Counted from the stretch's first letter, positions 53,053 through 62,794 are shown. The stretch is DNA of 64,000 bases from Comamonas suwonensis (GCF_012844455.2 NZ_JABBCQ020000015.1:62001-126000); one strand, 5' to 3'. Numbers and translations are program-made. Notes: generated by a model not told the origin, from the sequence alone.

Positions 53053-53844
53053 TCAGGCGACGAGTCGCTGACCATGTTCTACCTGCCATGCAGCAATTCC
53101 TCTCACCACATCGCCGACCACGATGATGCTGGGGCTGCCCAGTTTTTCATCGGCAATGCACTGCGGTAAATCCTTCAAAAAAGTGAGCGCGTGGCGCTGA
53201 TGGGGCAAGCTTGCGTGCTGGATGATTGCCACAGGCGTGCTGCCGGGCAAGCTCGTCAATAGCTCGTCGCTGATGTGCTCCACGCTGCTCACTCCCATAT
53301 AGATCACCAGCGTCAGCTTGGCTGCATGGGCGGTGGCGGCAATCTGACGCCAGTCGGGGCCGCTGTCGCCGGGTTTGGCGTGACCGGTCATGAAGAGCAC
53401 GCCGTGGGCGCGGTCACGGTGGGTCAGCGGGGCGCCCAGGCTGGTCAGCCCGGCCAGGCCGGAGGTGATGCCGTTGATGACTTCTACCGCAATACCCGCC
53501 TCGCGCAGGTGTTCCACTTCTTCTCCACCACGGCCAAAGATGAAAGGGTCGCCGCCTTTGAGGCGCACCACGCGCTCGCCCTCTTTCACGGCGGCAATCA
53601 TCAGCTTTTCAATAAAGGCCTGAGGCGTGCTCTTGCAGCCACCGCGCTTGCCGACATAAACAACGCGCGCCTCGGCGCTGGCATGGGCCATGATGGCATC
53701 GCTGACCAGATCATCGACAAACAACACGCTGGCTGCCGCAATGGCCTTGGCCGCCTTGATGGTCAGCAGGTCCGGGTCGCCAGGGCCCGCGCCCACCAGT
53801 GTGCAGGAGCCGTGAGAGAGAGTCGTCGGAGTGTGAGCGGACAT
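53053..53844 (-). CDS. cobA: Uroporphyrinogen-III C-methyltransferase
   Basis: A 263-residue SUMT that methylates uroporphyrinogen III at C2 and C7 to give precorrin-2, for siroheme or cobalamin. Family blocks: CTLVGAGPGDPDLLTIKAAK, VVRLKGGDPFIFGRGGEEVE, GVLFMTGHAKPGDSGPDW and PVAIIQHASLPHQRHALTFL. It lacks a second (CysG-like) domain. ATG 53844 (MSAHTPTTLSHG) chosen. Ten nt after ybiB, so co-transcribed; siroheme would serve nitrite or sulfite reductases elsewhere. Confidence 0.93.
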   Translation of the reverse strand: MSAHTPTTLSHGSCTLVGAGPGDPDLLTIKAAKAIAAASVLFVDDLVSDAIMAHASAEARVVYVGKRGGCKSTPQAFIEKLMIAAVKEGERVVRLKGGDPFIFGRGGEEVEHLREAGIAVEVINGITSGLAGLTSLGAPLTHRDRAHGVLFMTGHAKPGDSGPDWRQIAATAHAAKLTLVIYMGVSSVEHISDELLTSLPGSTPVAIIQHASLPHQRHALTFLKDLPQCIADEKLGSPSIIVVGDVVRGIAAWQVEHGQRLVA

Positions 53845-53854
53845 GTCGGTGCTT

Positions 53855-54850
53855 TCAGTCGGGGCTGCGGTTAAAGGCGTGCAGCGAAGCGCGGCCTGCC
53901 GCATTGTTGTTTTGCATGGCGTGGTGCAGTGCCACAATTTGATCGACCTGCTGCGCAATGGGCGCGGGTACAGGGCGCTGACCGCTCAGCATTTCTTCCG
54001 TCAGCTGGGCGGTTTGCTGGGCATTTAAATCTTGCTCTGGTGGGTTTTTTTCCTCACCCAGTATGAGCTGACTGCTATGAATGGCAGAGCGCTCAAAACA
54101 AATCTCACCGGCTATCACACCCATGCTGGCCGGTTCGCGGTGGGGGGCTGCTACGGCTTCGCCCTCGGTACCGCGCACCAGCAGGGCGCTGGTGCTGCGC
54201 AGGGCCAATGTCTCGGCCATGGGCAGGGCATAGGCCGGGTGGGTGTAACTGGCCAGCACCAGGCCGGAGCGGGTGGTATCAGGTCCATGAATGGGGTCCA
54301 GCAGCTTGACGATGCTGTGCGCCGGGTTGCGCAGACCCATCTGGCGGCGAATTTGCAGCAGCCGTGCGAGCGGAGCCAGCAGGTGACGGGTCTGCATCCA
54401 GACCTTGTCTCCAGCCTCAAGTGCGGTGGGGCGCTCAACACGGGTCCAGCCCAGCTGCTGCCACACCTCGTCCGTGCCAAGGCGTTTGTCGTCGGTGTCG
54501 CAGCCGTGCACCAGCACGGGCAGGCCTTTTTTCGTGAGCAAACCTGCCAGCAGCGGCGTGAGGTTGGCCAGCTTGCGCGAACCGTTGTAGCTGGGGATGA
54601 CGACCACCGGCTGGGCTGTGGCCGCCTGCGGCCATGCGGGCAGGCGCTGCTGGGTGGCATCGAGAAAGCCGGCCAGTTCTTCGGTGCTCTCGCCCTTGAA
54701 GCGCATGGCAATGCAAAAGCCGCCCAGCTCCAGATCGCTGACTTGGCCGTCCAGTATCTGGCCCATCAAATCACAGGCTTGCGCGCGCGTAAGAGAACGC
54801 GCACCTTTGGTGCCGCGGCCGATTTCCTTGATGTAATGGCTGATGCTCAT
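53855..54850 (-). CDS. ybiB: YbiB-family (TrpD2) protein
   Basis: A 331-residue protein similar to anthranilate phosphoribosyltransferase, the YbiB/TrpD2 group, reported to bind nucleic acids rather than make tryptophan. Blocks are AQPVVVIPSYNGSRKLANLT, LLAGLLTKKGLPVLVHGCD, LRNPAHSIVKLLDPIHGPDT and LLVRGTEGEAVAAPHREP. Paired with cobA here, a known betaproteobacterial neighbour set. It may be co-regulated with nitrogen or sulfur assimilation, which is inference. Confidence 0.9.
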   Translation of the reverse strand: MSISHYIKEIGRGTKGARSLTRAQACDLMGQILDGQVSDLELGGFCIAMRFKGESTEELAGFLDATQQRLPAWPQAATAQPVVVIPSYNGSRKLANLTPLLAGLLTKKGLPVLVHGCDTDDKRLGTDEVWQQLGWTRVERPTALEAGDKVWMQTRHLLAPLARLLQIRRQMGLRNPAHSIVKLLDPIHGPDTTRSGLVLASYTHPAYALPMAETLALRSTSALLVRGTEGEAVAAPHREPASMGVIAGEICFERSAIHSSQLILGEEKNPPEQDLNAQQTAQLTEEMLSGQRPVPAPIAQQVDQIVALHHAMQNNNAAGRASLHAFNRSPD

Positions 54851-54995
54851 GATTCATGTAATTGTCGCCATAAAAAACATGCTCCATCAGACCATTTGGT
54901 TATATCTAAATCAGAAGCAGCGGCTGACCGTATGACTGCTCACGCACTCATAACTGCTATATATTGATTTAAGTAACACCATTTAAGAGGGTCGC

Positions 54996-55898
54996 ATGTC
55001 GATCAAAGCAATTCTGAAACCGACTGTGATGGCTCTGGCGCTCGTCACCAGTGGGGCACTTTTCGCACAAGGCACACCCATCAATGCAGCGGCGTATGAC
55101 GCGCTGGTTGCCCAGGGCCCTGTTGCCAGCGCTCAGACCATTGCGTCAAGCACTTGGGCCAGCAAGATCAAGCAGGCTGGCACGTTGCGCCTTGGCAGCA
55201 CGCAAACATCGAATCTGTTCTCGCTGCTCAACGAAAAAGACGGCAAGATTCGTGGCTTTGACATGGGTTTGGCTCAGCTCATCACGCGCTACATCCTGGG
55301 CGATGCAGCCAAGTATCAGTTCACACAGGTGACTTCGTCCACGCGTGAGCAGGTGCTCATCAACAATCAGGTGGATATGGTGTTCGCCACCTACTCCATC
55401 ACCCCCGCCCGCGCTGAAAAAATCTCGTTCGCCGGCCCTTACTACAACTCCCAGACCGGGGTGCTGGTCAAGGCGAACAACAAGACGATCCAGTCTTATA
55501 GCGATCTGGCGGGCAAGAAGGTCGCTACGCAGGCCGGCTCCACAGGGCCTGCAATCCTGGCGCAATACGCGAGCAAGGCGGTCGTGCAAGAGTTTCAGAC
55601 GCATCAGGAGTCGCTTGATGCCATGCGCCAGGGGCGCGTGGATGCCTACGTGACCGATTACACATTGCTGCTCAATGCCTTGAGCCTTGGCGCGAGCAAT
55701 GCAAGGCTGGCAGGTGCGCCTTTTGGTGCGCAGGACCCCTACGGCGTTGGACTGCCCAAGGGCTCTGACGGTGTGGCTTTCATCAATGCCTTCCTGAAAA
55801 AGCTCGAAGCCGATGGCACCTGGGCCAAACTCTGGATGGTTTCTATTGGGCAGCGTACCGGTAGCACGGCGGTCCCGACGCCACCCGCACTCCCATAA
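54996..55898 (+). CDS. Amino-acid ABC transporter substrate-binding protein
   Basis: A 300-residue SBP_bac_3 protein. Signal peptide TVMALALVTSGALFAQ; motifs LRLGSTQTSNLFSLLNEKDG, IRGFDMGLAQLITRYILGDA and FTQVTSSTREQVLINNQVDM, plus RVDAYVTDYTLLLNALSLG. This is a glutamate/cystine-type binding protein with an uncommon N-terminal extension. GAGGG precedes ATG 54996. Followed by two permease genes; no ATPase gene is beside them. Confidence 0.92.
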   Translation: MSIKAILKPTVMALALVTSGALFAQGTPINAAAYDALVAQGPVASAQTIASSTWASKIKQAGTLRLGSTQTSNLFSLLNEKDGKIRGFDMGLAQLITRYILGDAAKYQFTQVTSSTREQVLINNQVDMVFATYSITPARAEKISFAGPYYNSQTGVLVKANNKTIQSYSDLAGKKVATQAGSTGPAILAQYASKAVVQEFQTHQESLDAMRQGRVDAYVTDYTLLLNALSLGASNARLAGAPFGAQDPYGVGLPKGSDGVAFINAFLKKLEADGTWAKLWMVSIGQRTGSTAVPTPPALP

Positions 55899-55901
55899 AC
55901 G

Positions 55902-56564
55902 ATGGGTGATGTTTACAGGCTGCTGGCCGACCATGGGCCTGCCTTCGGGCAGGCCCTCTTGCTGACATGGAAGCTCACACTCGTCTCGTTTGTGCCCGGA
56001 TTTTTGCTGGGCGTGGTTGTGGCGGTGCTTCGGCTTCTACCGTTGCCACCACTGCGCTTCGTCTTGACCGGCTATGTTGAGATCTTTCGCAATATTCCCA
56101 GCGTAGCGCTGCTGATCTTCATCGTATTCGCGCTGCCTGATCTCAACATCTTGATTGACTATGAGCCCAGCGTGATCCTGACGCTGACGCTGGTCTGCTC
56201 TGCATTCACGGCGGACTATTTGCGCGCCGGTATCAACACCATTCCTGGCGGCCAGATTGAAGCCGCGCTCAGCCTTGGCATGCGGCCGGTGCAGATCCTC
56301 TCTGCGGTGGTCTTGCCGCAGGCGCTGCGCGCGGTGGTGCAGCCGATGACCTCGCTGCTCATTGCGCTGATGCTTTCGACCTCGCTGGCGTCGCAGGTGC
56401 CATTCCCGGGCCGGGAGCTCACCACGCTGGTGTCCAAAATCGCGAACGATTCTGCGGTCGGCATTGCCGCATTTGCGGTGGCTGCAACCATGTATGTGCT
56501 GACGGGTCTGCTCATCGCCTGGGCTGGTGCCACGCTGGAAAAGAAAGTGCGGATACTGCGATGA
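55902..56564 (+). CDS. Amino-acid ABC transporter permease 1
   Basis: A 220-residue HisM/GltJ-type permease with about five helices and the EAA-type loop (AALSLGMRPVQILSAVVLPQ), N-terminal LLLTWKLTLVSFVPGFLLGV. It starts 3 nt after the binding-protein stop and overlaps the next permease by 4 nt, so translation is coupled. Confidence 0.93.
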   Translation: MGDVYRLLADHGPAFGQALLLTWKLTLVSFVPGFLLGVVVAVLRLLPLPPLRFVLTGYVEIFRNIPSVALLIFIVFALPDLNILIDYEPSVILTLTLVCSAFTADYLRAGINTIPGGQIEAALSLGMRPVQILSAVVLPQALRAVVQPMTSLLIALMLSTSLASQVPFPGRELTTLVSKIANDSAVGIAAFAVAATMYVLTGLLIAWAGATLEKKVRILR

Positions 56565-57361
56565 GCCGCCCTGTGGAAGACATTCTGTTTGGGTCCCCAA
56601 GCCCCCAGGCCAAGCTCACCACCCGGGTGATGAGCGCGATCTTGGCCCTCGTGCTGCTTTTGCTGGCTGGGGCTGTTGCGCTCCAGTTTTATTCGGCAGG
56701 GCAGCTTGAGGCCTCATTCTGGGAATTCTTCGCCTGGGCTACGACCTGGGCTTTCCTCGCCAAAGGTCTACTCGGTACGCTGGCATCGGCGGCAATGGCT
56801 GCTGTCATCGCGCTGACCCTCGGGCTGGTGCTATTGCTGGGGCGACTGGCCCGGTCACGGCTTGTGCGCTGGCCGAGTATTGCGGTTATCGAGTTCCTGC
56901 GCGGCACACCGACGCTGCTGCTCATCTATGTATGTTTCCTGGTGCTCCCCTCTGTCGGGCTGAAGCTGAGTACCTATTGGATGTTGACCTTGCCCATTGG
57001 CCTGAGTACCGCTGCCGTCGTGGCCGAGGTGTACCGTGCGGGCGTGCTGGCTGTGCCCCGCGGTCAGACCGATGCCGGGCGAAGTCTGGGGCTGACCGAA
57101 ACCCAGGTTTTTTTCTTCGTCGTTTTCCCCCAGGCCCTTCGATACATTGTCCCGGCACTGGTCGCGCAACTGGTCATCGTGGTCAAGGACACCACCTTCG
57201 GCTACGTTGTCACCTACGGTGAACTCATGCAGAACGCCAAGGTACTCATTGCCAACTACAACTCTCTGGTGCCTGTGTACCTGGTTGTGGCGGCGCTTTA
57301 CTGTCTTGTTAACTACGCGATATCAAGGGCAAGCAAACGCCTCGGTCAACCCAAATACTGA
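56561..57361 (+). CDS. Amino-acid ABC transporter permease 2
   Basis: A 266-residue permease (HisQ/GltK type). Key blocks: FLAKGLLGTLASAAMAAVIA, AVIEFLRGTPTLLLIYVCFL, and EAA-loop GRSLGLTETQVFFFVVFPQA. Final gene of the operon. The missing ATPase must come from elsewhere in the genome, as for transporters that share an energising subunit. Confidence 0.93.
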   Translation: MSRPVEDILFGSPSPQAKLTTRVMSAILALVLLLLAGAVALQFYSAGQLEASFWEFFAWATTWAFLAKGLLGTLASAAMAAVIALTLGLVLLLGRLARSRLVRWPSIAVIEFLRGTPTLLLIYVCFLVLPSVGLKLSTYWMLTLPIGLSTAAVVAEVYRAGVLAVPRGQTDAGRSLGLTETQVFFFVVFPQALRYIVPALVAQLVIVVKDTTFGYVVTYGELMQNAKVLIANYNSLVPVYLVVAALYCLVNYAISRASKRLGQPKY

Positions 57362-57597
57362 GCGTCATCCGGCACGGCAGCGCATGCATAGCGTCGCTTG
57401 GCATTTATCTTTCGTGCGCTATCAATTTTCATTGGTCTATGCCTTCTTAGGCTTTCTTGAGACGGTAGTTTGGCGACTGAGTGGCTCGGCACAGCCCGTG
57501 GTGTTTTTTAAGGCATTGACAGCCGCTGAACATTGATGACAATTTTTGGTCACGCTACACGCTTACGATGAGCGCTGTTTTTTCAGGAGCAATTGAC

Positions 57598-58275
57598 ATG
57601 ACCGCATCTTTGACCGACGAATTGATGGGCCAACTGCAAGGCGCGCCCATGCAAGGCTTGGCCCAGCAGTTGGGCTTGGACTCTGTGCAGACCGAGCAAG
57701 CCGTAGGCGTGGCACTGCCCATGCTGTTCGGTGCTCTGGGTCAGAACGCGGCGCAGCCTCAGGGGGCGGCCGATCTCTTTGGTGCGTTGCAGCGCGATCA
57801 CACCAGTGCCAATGGTGCGATGGACTTGGGTGGTCTGCTGGGCGGTTTGCTCGGTGGCGCAGGCGGTGGAGCGGGCGCGGCCGGTGGACTGGGTGGTCTG
57901 CTTGGCGGCTTGCTGGGTGGTGCCAGTGGTGGTTCTGGCGCAGGTGGCTCGATTCTGGGCAATATCTTCGGCGGCCAGCAGCAGCAGGCGGAGTCCCAGC
58001 TGGGCCAAGCTACCGGTCTGGGCGGTAACTCCGGTCAACTGCTGGCCCTGCTGGCTCCACTGGTCATGTCCTTCCTGGCCAGCCGCGTGCAGTCGCAGGG
58101 CATGGGCGCTAATGATCTGGGCAGTGCACTGGGTCAGGAACGCAGCCAGATCCAGTCGCAAGGCGGCATGGCGGGTGGCATTCTGGGCGGTCTGCTGGAC
58201 CAGAACGGCGACGGCAAGCTGGATGTGGGCGATCTCGTCAAGCTGGGCGGCAGCCTGTTGGGTGGCCGTCGTTAA
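57598..58275 (+). CDS. YidB-like DUF937 protein, glycine-rich
   Basis: A 225-residue DUF937/YidB-family protein. The N-terminus reads MTASLTDELMGQLQGAP, then a long glycine-rich stretch of GGLLGGLLGG-type repeats (residues about 80-120). The C-terminus has an EF-hand-like loop DQNGDGKLDVGDLVKLG. YidB has an unknown role. AGGAG lies upstream of ATG 57598. Not in an evident operon. Confidence 0.88.
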   Translation: MTASLTDELMGQLQGAPMQGLAQQLGLDSVQTEQAVGVALPMLFGALGQNAAQPQGAADLFGALQRDHTSANGAMDLGGLLGGLLGGAGGGAGAAGGLGGLLGGLLGGASGGSGAGGSILGNIFGGQQQQAESQLGQATGLGGNSGQLLALLAPLVMSFLASRVQSQGMGANDLGSALGQERSQIQSQGGMAGGILGGLLDQNGDGKLDVGDLVKLGGSLLGGRR

Positions 58276-58298
58276 GCGCTCCATCGCATGGCACAAAA

Positions 58299-58322
58299 AA
58301 GGCAGCCTCGGCTGCTTTTTTT
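58299..58322 (+). terminator. Terminator after the YidB-like gene
   Basis: GCAGC (58302-58306) pairs with GCTGC (58311-58315) with A- and T-runs. Confidence 0.8.
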
Positions 58323-58421
58323 TATGCGGGCATCGCCTGATTGCCGCATCGCAGCAAGGCTTTCACACTGGTTGTGTTCTCATGCGTTGTGCATGACTGC
58401 CTATTCTGAAAGGAGAATCAG

Positions 58422-58871
58422 ATGACGACCGTAGCCGAAATTCTGCGTGCCAAGGGCAACAGCACCATTCACAGCGTTTCTCCCTCCGACACCATGCTGA
58501 CTGCGCTGCAGCTCATGGCCGATAAAAGCATTGGCGCGTTGCTGGTGCTCGAAGGTGGCGAGATCGCGGGCATCGTGACCGAGCGTGATTACGCCCGCAA
58601 GATCGCGCTGCAGGGCCGCAGCTCTGCCAGCACCCGGGTGGATGAGGTCATGACGCGCAAGGTGCATTGCGTGCTGCCGCGCCAGACCAGCGAAGAGTGC
58701 ATGGCGCTGATGACCAGCAACCGCATGCGCCACCTGCCCGTGATCAACGAGTCCCGCGCGCTGCAGGGGCTGATCTCCATTGGCGACATCGTCAAGGAAA
58801 TCATCTCGGCGCAGCAGTTCACCATCGATCAGCTGGAACACTATATTTCCGGCTCACCGCACGTCAAATAA
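58422..58871 (+). CDS. CBS-domain protein
   Basis: A 149-residue stand-alone CBS-pair protein. Each module shows the pattern VSPSDTMLTALQLMADKSIG, VLEGGEIAGIVTERDYARKI and MALMTSNRMRHLPVINESRA. CBS pairs bind adenosine nucleotides (AMP, ATP, SAM) to sense energy state. AGGAGA precedes the ATG. Partner unknown. Confidence 0.9.
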   Translation: MTTVAEILRAKGNSTIHSVSPSDTMLTALQLMADKSIGALLVLEGGEIAGIVTERDYARKIALQGRSSASTRVDEVMTRKVHCVLPRQTSEECMALMTSNRMRHLPVINESRALQGLISIGDIVKEIISAQQFTIDQLEHYISGSPHVK

Positions 58872-58963
58872 GCGCGAGCAGCTATCGTTTGAATAGTGAA
58901 GGCGGACAGGGCTAATGTCCGCCTTTCCTGCATCTGGAGGGCGCAAGTTCTACACTTGCGGCC

Positions 58964-60004
58964 ATGAGTTTGCTGATCCTGGGAATCGAATCTTCTTGCG
59001 ATGAAACCGGTGTGGCCCTGGTGCGCACACCCGATGGTCAAGGTGTGCCCGCCTTGCTGAGTCATGCGCTGCACAGCCAGATTGAAATGCACCGTGCTTA
59101 TGGCGGGGTGGTGCCAGAGCTGGCCAGCCGCGACCATATCCGCCGTGTGCTGCCGCTGACCGAGAAAGTGCTGGCCGATGCCGGCGTGGTGCTGGAAAAC
59201 GTGGATGTCGTCGCCTTTACGCGCGGCCCCGGCCTTGCTGGCGCCTTGCTGGTGGGGTCTGGCGCAGCCTGCGCCATGGCGGCTGCGCTTGACAAGCCCG
59301 TGCTGGGCGTGCATCACCTTGAAGGGCATTTGCTCTCGCCCTTTCTGAGTGAAGACCCGCCAGAGTTCCCATTTATCGCTTTGCTGGTTTCGGGTGGTCA
59401 CACCCAGATCATGCGTGTGGACAGCGTGGGCGAATACGAAATCCTGGGCGAGACCATTGATGACGCGGCGGGGGAGGCGTTTGACAAATCCGCCAAGCTC
59501 ATGGGCCTGCCCTATCCCGGCGGCCCCGTGCTCTCCAAGTTGGCCGAGGCGGGTGACCCCAAGGCCTTCAAGCTGCCGCGCCCCTTGCTGCACTCGGGTG
59601 ATCTGGATTTCTCGTTCGCGGGCCTGAAGACAGCCGTGCTGACGCAGGCCAAAAAGCTGGGTGACGAACTGGAAGAGCGCAAGGCCGATCTGGCCGCCAG
59701 CACGCAGGCCGCGATTGTGGAAGTGTTGGTCAAGAAGACCATGGCCGCTCTCAAGCAGACCCATATGAAGCGCGTGGTCGTGGCCGGTGGCGTGGGGGCC
59801 AACAAGCATTTGCGCGAGCAGCTCAACGAAGCCTGCGCCAAGCTCAAGATTCGCGTGCATTACCCCGAGCTGCATCTATGTACAGACAACGGAGCCATGA
59901 TTGCCATGGCTGCAGCCATGCGCATACAGGCCGGGCGTGAGCAAGCTCAGCATGAATACGCGTTCGATGTGAAGCCGCGCTGGCCGCTGGATTCGCTCAA
60001 GTAA
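58964..60004 (+). CDS. tsaD: tRNA threonylcarbamoyltransferase TsaD
   Basis: A 346-residue ASKHA-fold enzyme that with TsaB and TsaE forms the t6A modification at A37 of ANN-decoding tRNAs. Motifs are [34 protein letters not shown] and [17 protein letters not shown], with metal-binding His in HHLEGH. Length matches E. coli (337). Ends at a strong hairpin. Confidence 0.97.
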   Translation: MSLLILGIESSCDETGVALVRTPDGQGVPALLSHALHSQIEMHRAYGGVVPELASRDHIRRVLPLTEKVLADAGVVLENVDVVAFTRGPGLAGALLVGSGAACAMAAALDKPVLGVHHLEGHLLSPFLSEDPPEFPFIALLVSGGHTQIMRVDSVGEYEILGETIDDAAGEAFDKSAKLMGLPYPGGPVLSKLAEAGDPKAFKLPRPLLHSGDLDFSFAGLKTAVLTQAKKLGDELEERKADLAASTQAAIVEVLVKKTMAALKQTHMKRVVVAGGVGANKHLREQLNEACAKLKIRVHYPELHLCTDNGAMIAMAAAMRIQAGREQAQHEYAFDVKPRWPLDSLK

Positions 60005-60021
60005 GCGATGCATCGACGTTC

Positions 60022-60051
60022 AAAAAAAGCAGCCCTAAGGCTGCTTTTTTT
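60022..60051 (+). terminator. Terminator after tsaD
   Basis: GCAGCC (60029-60034) pairs with GGCTGC (60039-60044) flanked by seven A and seven T. Confidence 0.9.
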
Positions 60052-60065
60052 ATAGCGGCTCACAC

Positions 60066-60668
60066 TTAGCCCGCAAGCTTTACCGCCAGTTTGGCCACAT
60101 TCTGTCCCTGGTGGCGGGCAATGCTCAGTTCGTCTGGGTGAGGCTGTCGCGAGCCGTCGGCTCCTGCAATCGTCGAGGCGCCGTAAGGCGAGTTGCCACC
60201 CTTGACGGCACTCAGATTGGTCTGCTCGGGCAGTGGGTAGCCCAGCGGCACAATGATCATGCCGTGATGCGCCAGAGTTGCCCAGGTGGTGGTGGCCGTC
60301 ATTTCCTGGCCGCCGCCAGTGCCGGTAGAGGTAAAAACGCTGCCGAGCTTGTTGATCAGCGCACCCTTGACCCAGAGGCCACCGGTCTGGTCGAAGAAGG
60401 TTCGCATCTGGCCTGGCATATTGCCAAAGCGCGTGGGTACGCCAAACAGGATGGCGTCGTAATCGGCCAGTTCGGCCGGGCTGGCGACCTCTGCCGCCTG
60501 ATTGGCCTTGCCGCCTGCATTCTTGAAGGCTTCTTCGGGCATGGTTTCGGGTACACGCTTGATGGTGACCTCGGCACCCGTGACGCTGCGCGCTCCTTCT
60601 GCCACGGCCTGGGCCATGGCTTCGATATGACCGTACATGGAATAGTAGAGAACAAGCACTTTTGCCAT
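60066..60668 (-). CDS. wrbA: NAD(P)H:quinone oxidoreductase WrbA
   Basis: A 200-residue flavodoxin-fold FMN quinone reductase. Blocks: [40 protein letters not shown] and [20 protein letters not shown], a tight WrbA match. It reduces quinones by two electrons to limit oxidative stress. ATG 60668; the frame opens upstream to 60719. Confidence 0.95.
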   Translation of the reverse strand: MAKVLVLYYSMYGHIEAMAQAVAEGARSVTGAEVTIKRVPETMPEEAFKNAGGKANQAAEVASPAELADYDAILFGVPTRFGNMPGQMRTFFDQTGGLWVKGALINKLGSVFTSTGTGGGQEMTATTTWATLAHHGMIIVPLGYPLPEQTNLSAVKGGNSPYGASTIAGADGSRQPHPDELSIARHQGQNVAKLAVKLAG

Positions 60669-60850
60669 GGTGTGAATTCCTAGAACAGGGGTGAAAGATG
60701 GCGCGCACAACGGGTGCACAAAGGGGACTGCACAGTGTAGAAAACCGATGTGACCTTGCGGTCTGCGTTGTCAGTTTGCGCTTGTAGGCCAGGATGCCGA
60801 ATCAGGTCCTTCCCGTTCCCAGGCTGAGAGCGATTGCTGAGCATGCATTG

Positions 60851-60888
60851 AAAAAGCCCGCAGTGCTTGCGCATTGCGGGCTTTTTGC
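60851..60888. terminator. Long hairpin terminator
   Basis: AAAAAGCCCGCAGTGC (60851-60866) pairs with GCATTGCGGGCTTTTT (60871-60886), one G-U pair. Sits beyond the hsp20 gene end (minus strand). Confidence 0.9.
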
Positions 60889-60958
60889 TTTCCGGTCAGC
60901 CCCTGCTAAGAGAAGATGGAAGAAAGGATGAGGCTGACGGGTCGGCGGTAAACAGCGC

Positions 60959-61342
60959 TTATTCGATGCTCAAGGTCACAGCTTTGGACTGTGGTTCAAG
61001 CTTGGCCAGAGCCAGCGTCAGCACGCCATGCTCCAGTTTGGCCTTGCTATTGGCAGCATCGACTTCATGGTCCAGCTCCCAGGTGTATTTGACCTGGCGG
61101 GGCGCACCTTCCACGCTTTCGAGCTTGACCACCGCACCTTCAATCGAGAGCTTGAGCTGCTCACGTGCCAGGCCTGGAACATCGAGTGTCAATGTCGTGA
61201 ATTTATCATCGCGGCTGACTTGAACCTGGCGTTGCACGGGGCTTGCGGCTCCCAGGCTGTCTTGCAGAAAACGCTGCAGGGCCAGGTCGGCGGCGCGAGG
61301 GGAGACAAAGGCATTACGGCTCATCACAGGGGCAAAGAACAT
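60959..61342 (-). CDS. Small heat-shock protein (Hsp20/alpha-crystallin)
   Basis: A 127-residue Hsp20-family chaperone. The alpha-crystallin domain runs from VQVSRDDKFTTLTLDVPGLA to DAANSKAKLEHGVLTLALAK, with the usual G-L-T-L motif. AAGGAG lies upstream of the ATG. It binds unfolding proteins. Regulatory elements such as a ROSE thermometer were not seen. Confidence 0.9.
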   Translation of the reverse strand: MFFAPVMSRNAFVSPRAADLALQRFLQDSLGAASPVQRQVQVSRDDKFTTLTLDVPGLAREQLKLSIEGAVVKLESVEGAPRQVKYTWELDHEVDAANSKAKLEHGVLTLALAKLEPQSKAVTLSIE

Positions 61343-61433
61343 GGTGTTTAACTCCTTTAAACTGCGCGGCTTGCGTTGTTGCCGCTTGATTCACAGGTAG
61401 GTGGTGGTAAGCGCATTTCAAGAGGTTTTTTTG

Positions 61434-62726
61434 ATGAATAAATTGCGCCGTGATGTCTTGAAATATCTGCAGTTGCCACTACTATGCGCGCCGTTGGGGG
61501 TTGTAGGGGCTGCTTTTGCCGCTTCTCAGAATCTGGCGTTGCCACCCATTAAGCTGGCACTGGTGGAGAGTCTTTCTGGCCCGTTTGCGAATACGGGGGA
61601 AGCCGTTTTTCGCAACTTGCTGTGGGCGACCGAGCGCGTGAATGCGCGCGCCGGCGTGCGCCTGCCGGACGGTCTTCATGCGCTGGTGATTGAACGCTAT
61701 GACAGCAAGGGGCAGAATGAAGAAGCGCTGTCGGCCCTGCGCGCAGCCATAGACAACGGCGCGCGCATCATCATGCAGGGCAACTCGTCGGCGACGGCTG
61801 CGGCGCTGCTGGACGCGATTGAAAAGCACAACAGCCGTGACCCGGCGCGCCGTGTGCTGTATCTGAATTATTCGGCGGTAGACCCGGCGCTGACCAATGA
61901 GCGCTGCAGCTTCTGGCACTTTCGATTTGATGCCCATGCCGACATGCGCATGGCGGCGTTGATGGAAGTCATCAAGGACGACAAGGCGGTGCACAGTGCC
62001 TATCTGATAGGGCAGGACTACAGTTTTGGTCAGGCCGTGCTGCGCGAGGCCAGACGCCAGCTGGCTGCGCAGAGGCCCGATGTGCGTATCGTGGGCGATG
62101 AGCTGCACCCTGTGGGCCGGGTCAAAGACTTTGCGCCTTATGCCGTCAAGATCAAGCAAAGCGGCGCGCAAGCCGTGATTACGGGCAACTGGGGCAATGA
62201 CTTGATGCTGCTGGTCAAGGCGGCGCGAGAGGCGGGCTACGAAGGGCGCTTTTACACCTTCTACGGCAATGCGCTGGGAGCACCCGCTGCGCTGGGCGAT
62301 GCGGGCGTGGGCAAGGTGCTTGCCGTGGCGGACTGGCTGCCCAATGTGCCAACAGCCCAGAGCCGGGCGTTTTACCAGTCTTTCCGCCAGCGCTTTCCGG
62401 ATCCGCGAGATGACTATGTGCACATGCGCATGCAGCTGATGATCGAGGCGCTGGCCCAGAGTCTGGAAAAAGCGGGCAGCACCGACACGGTGGCCGTGGC
62501 CCGCGCCATGGAGCATGCTCAGGTGCAGCTCGCGGGCCGCTCCGGCAGCATGCGAGCGGCAGACCACCAGTTTCAGCAATCGCTGGTGGTGGGCATGATG
62601 GAAAAGCAGGGCGGCGCTGGCGTGGACTTTGATGTCGAAGGCTCGGGCTACGGCTTCAAGGTGGTGCGCGAGATTGCTGCCGCCAGGGCCGAGATGCCCA
62701 GCCAGTGCCAGATGAAGCGTTTCTGA
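61434..62726 (+). CDS. LIV-type ABC substrate-binding protein, Tat-signal (third)
   Basis: A 430-residue Peripla_BP_6 protein. Its signal carries RR (NKLRRDVLKYLQLPLLCAPL), so it may be Tat-exported. Mature blocks are PPIKLALVESLSGPFANTGE, SATAAALLDAIEKHN, LNYSAVDPALTNERCSFWHF and GAQAVITGNWGNDLMLLVK. It is more distant from the two paralogues in this window but shares the ALTNE-CS motif. ATG 61434 has AGAGG 8 nt upstream. No transporter genes adjacent. Confidence 0.9.
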   Translation: MNKLRRDVLKYLQLPLLCAPLGVVGAAFAASQNLALPPIKLALVESLSGPFANTGEAVFRNLLWATERVNARAGVRLPDGLHALVIERYDSKGQNEEALSALRAAIDNGARIIMQGNSSATAAALLDAIEKHNSRDPARRVLYLNYSAVDPALTNERCSFWHFRFDAHADMRMAALMEVIKDDKAVHSAYLIGQDYSFGQAVLREARRQLAAQRPDVRIVGDELHPVGRVKDFAPYAVKIKQSGAQAVITGNWGNDLMLLVKAAREAGYEGRFYTFYGNALGAPAALGDAGVGKVLAVADWLPNVPTAQSRAFYQSFRQRFPDPRDDYVHMRMQLMIEALAQSLEKAGSTDTVAVARAMEHAQVQLAGRSGSMRAADHQFQQSLVVGMMEKQGGAGVDFDVEGSGYGFKVVREIAAARAEMPSQCQMKRF

Positions 62727-62737
62727 AAGCGCTTGAA

Positions 62738-62790
62738 ACTATTAAATCAATAGCTGCTAGCGCTTATTGATTAAGCTCTACAGCGGGATT
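62738..62790. repeat. Short intergenic palindromic element, copy 3
   Basis: AATCAATA (62745-62752) pairs with TATTGATT (62765-62772), enclosing GCTGCTAGCGCT; GCGCTTA-TTGAT-TAAGCTC forms a second overlapping hairpin. Similar to the copies after cysE and thiC. Confidence 0.65.
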
Positions 62791-62794
62791 TCGC

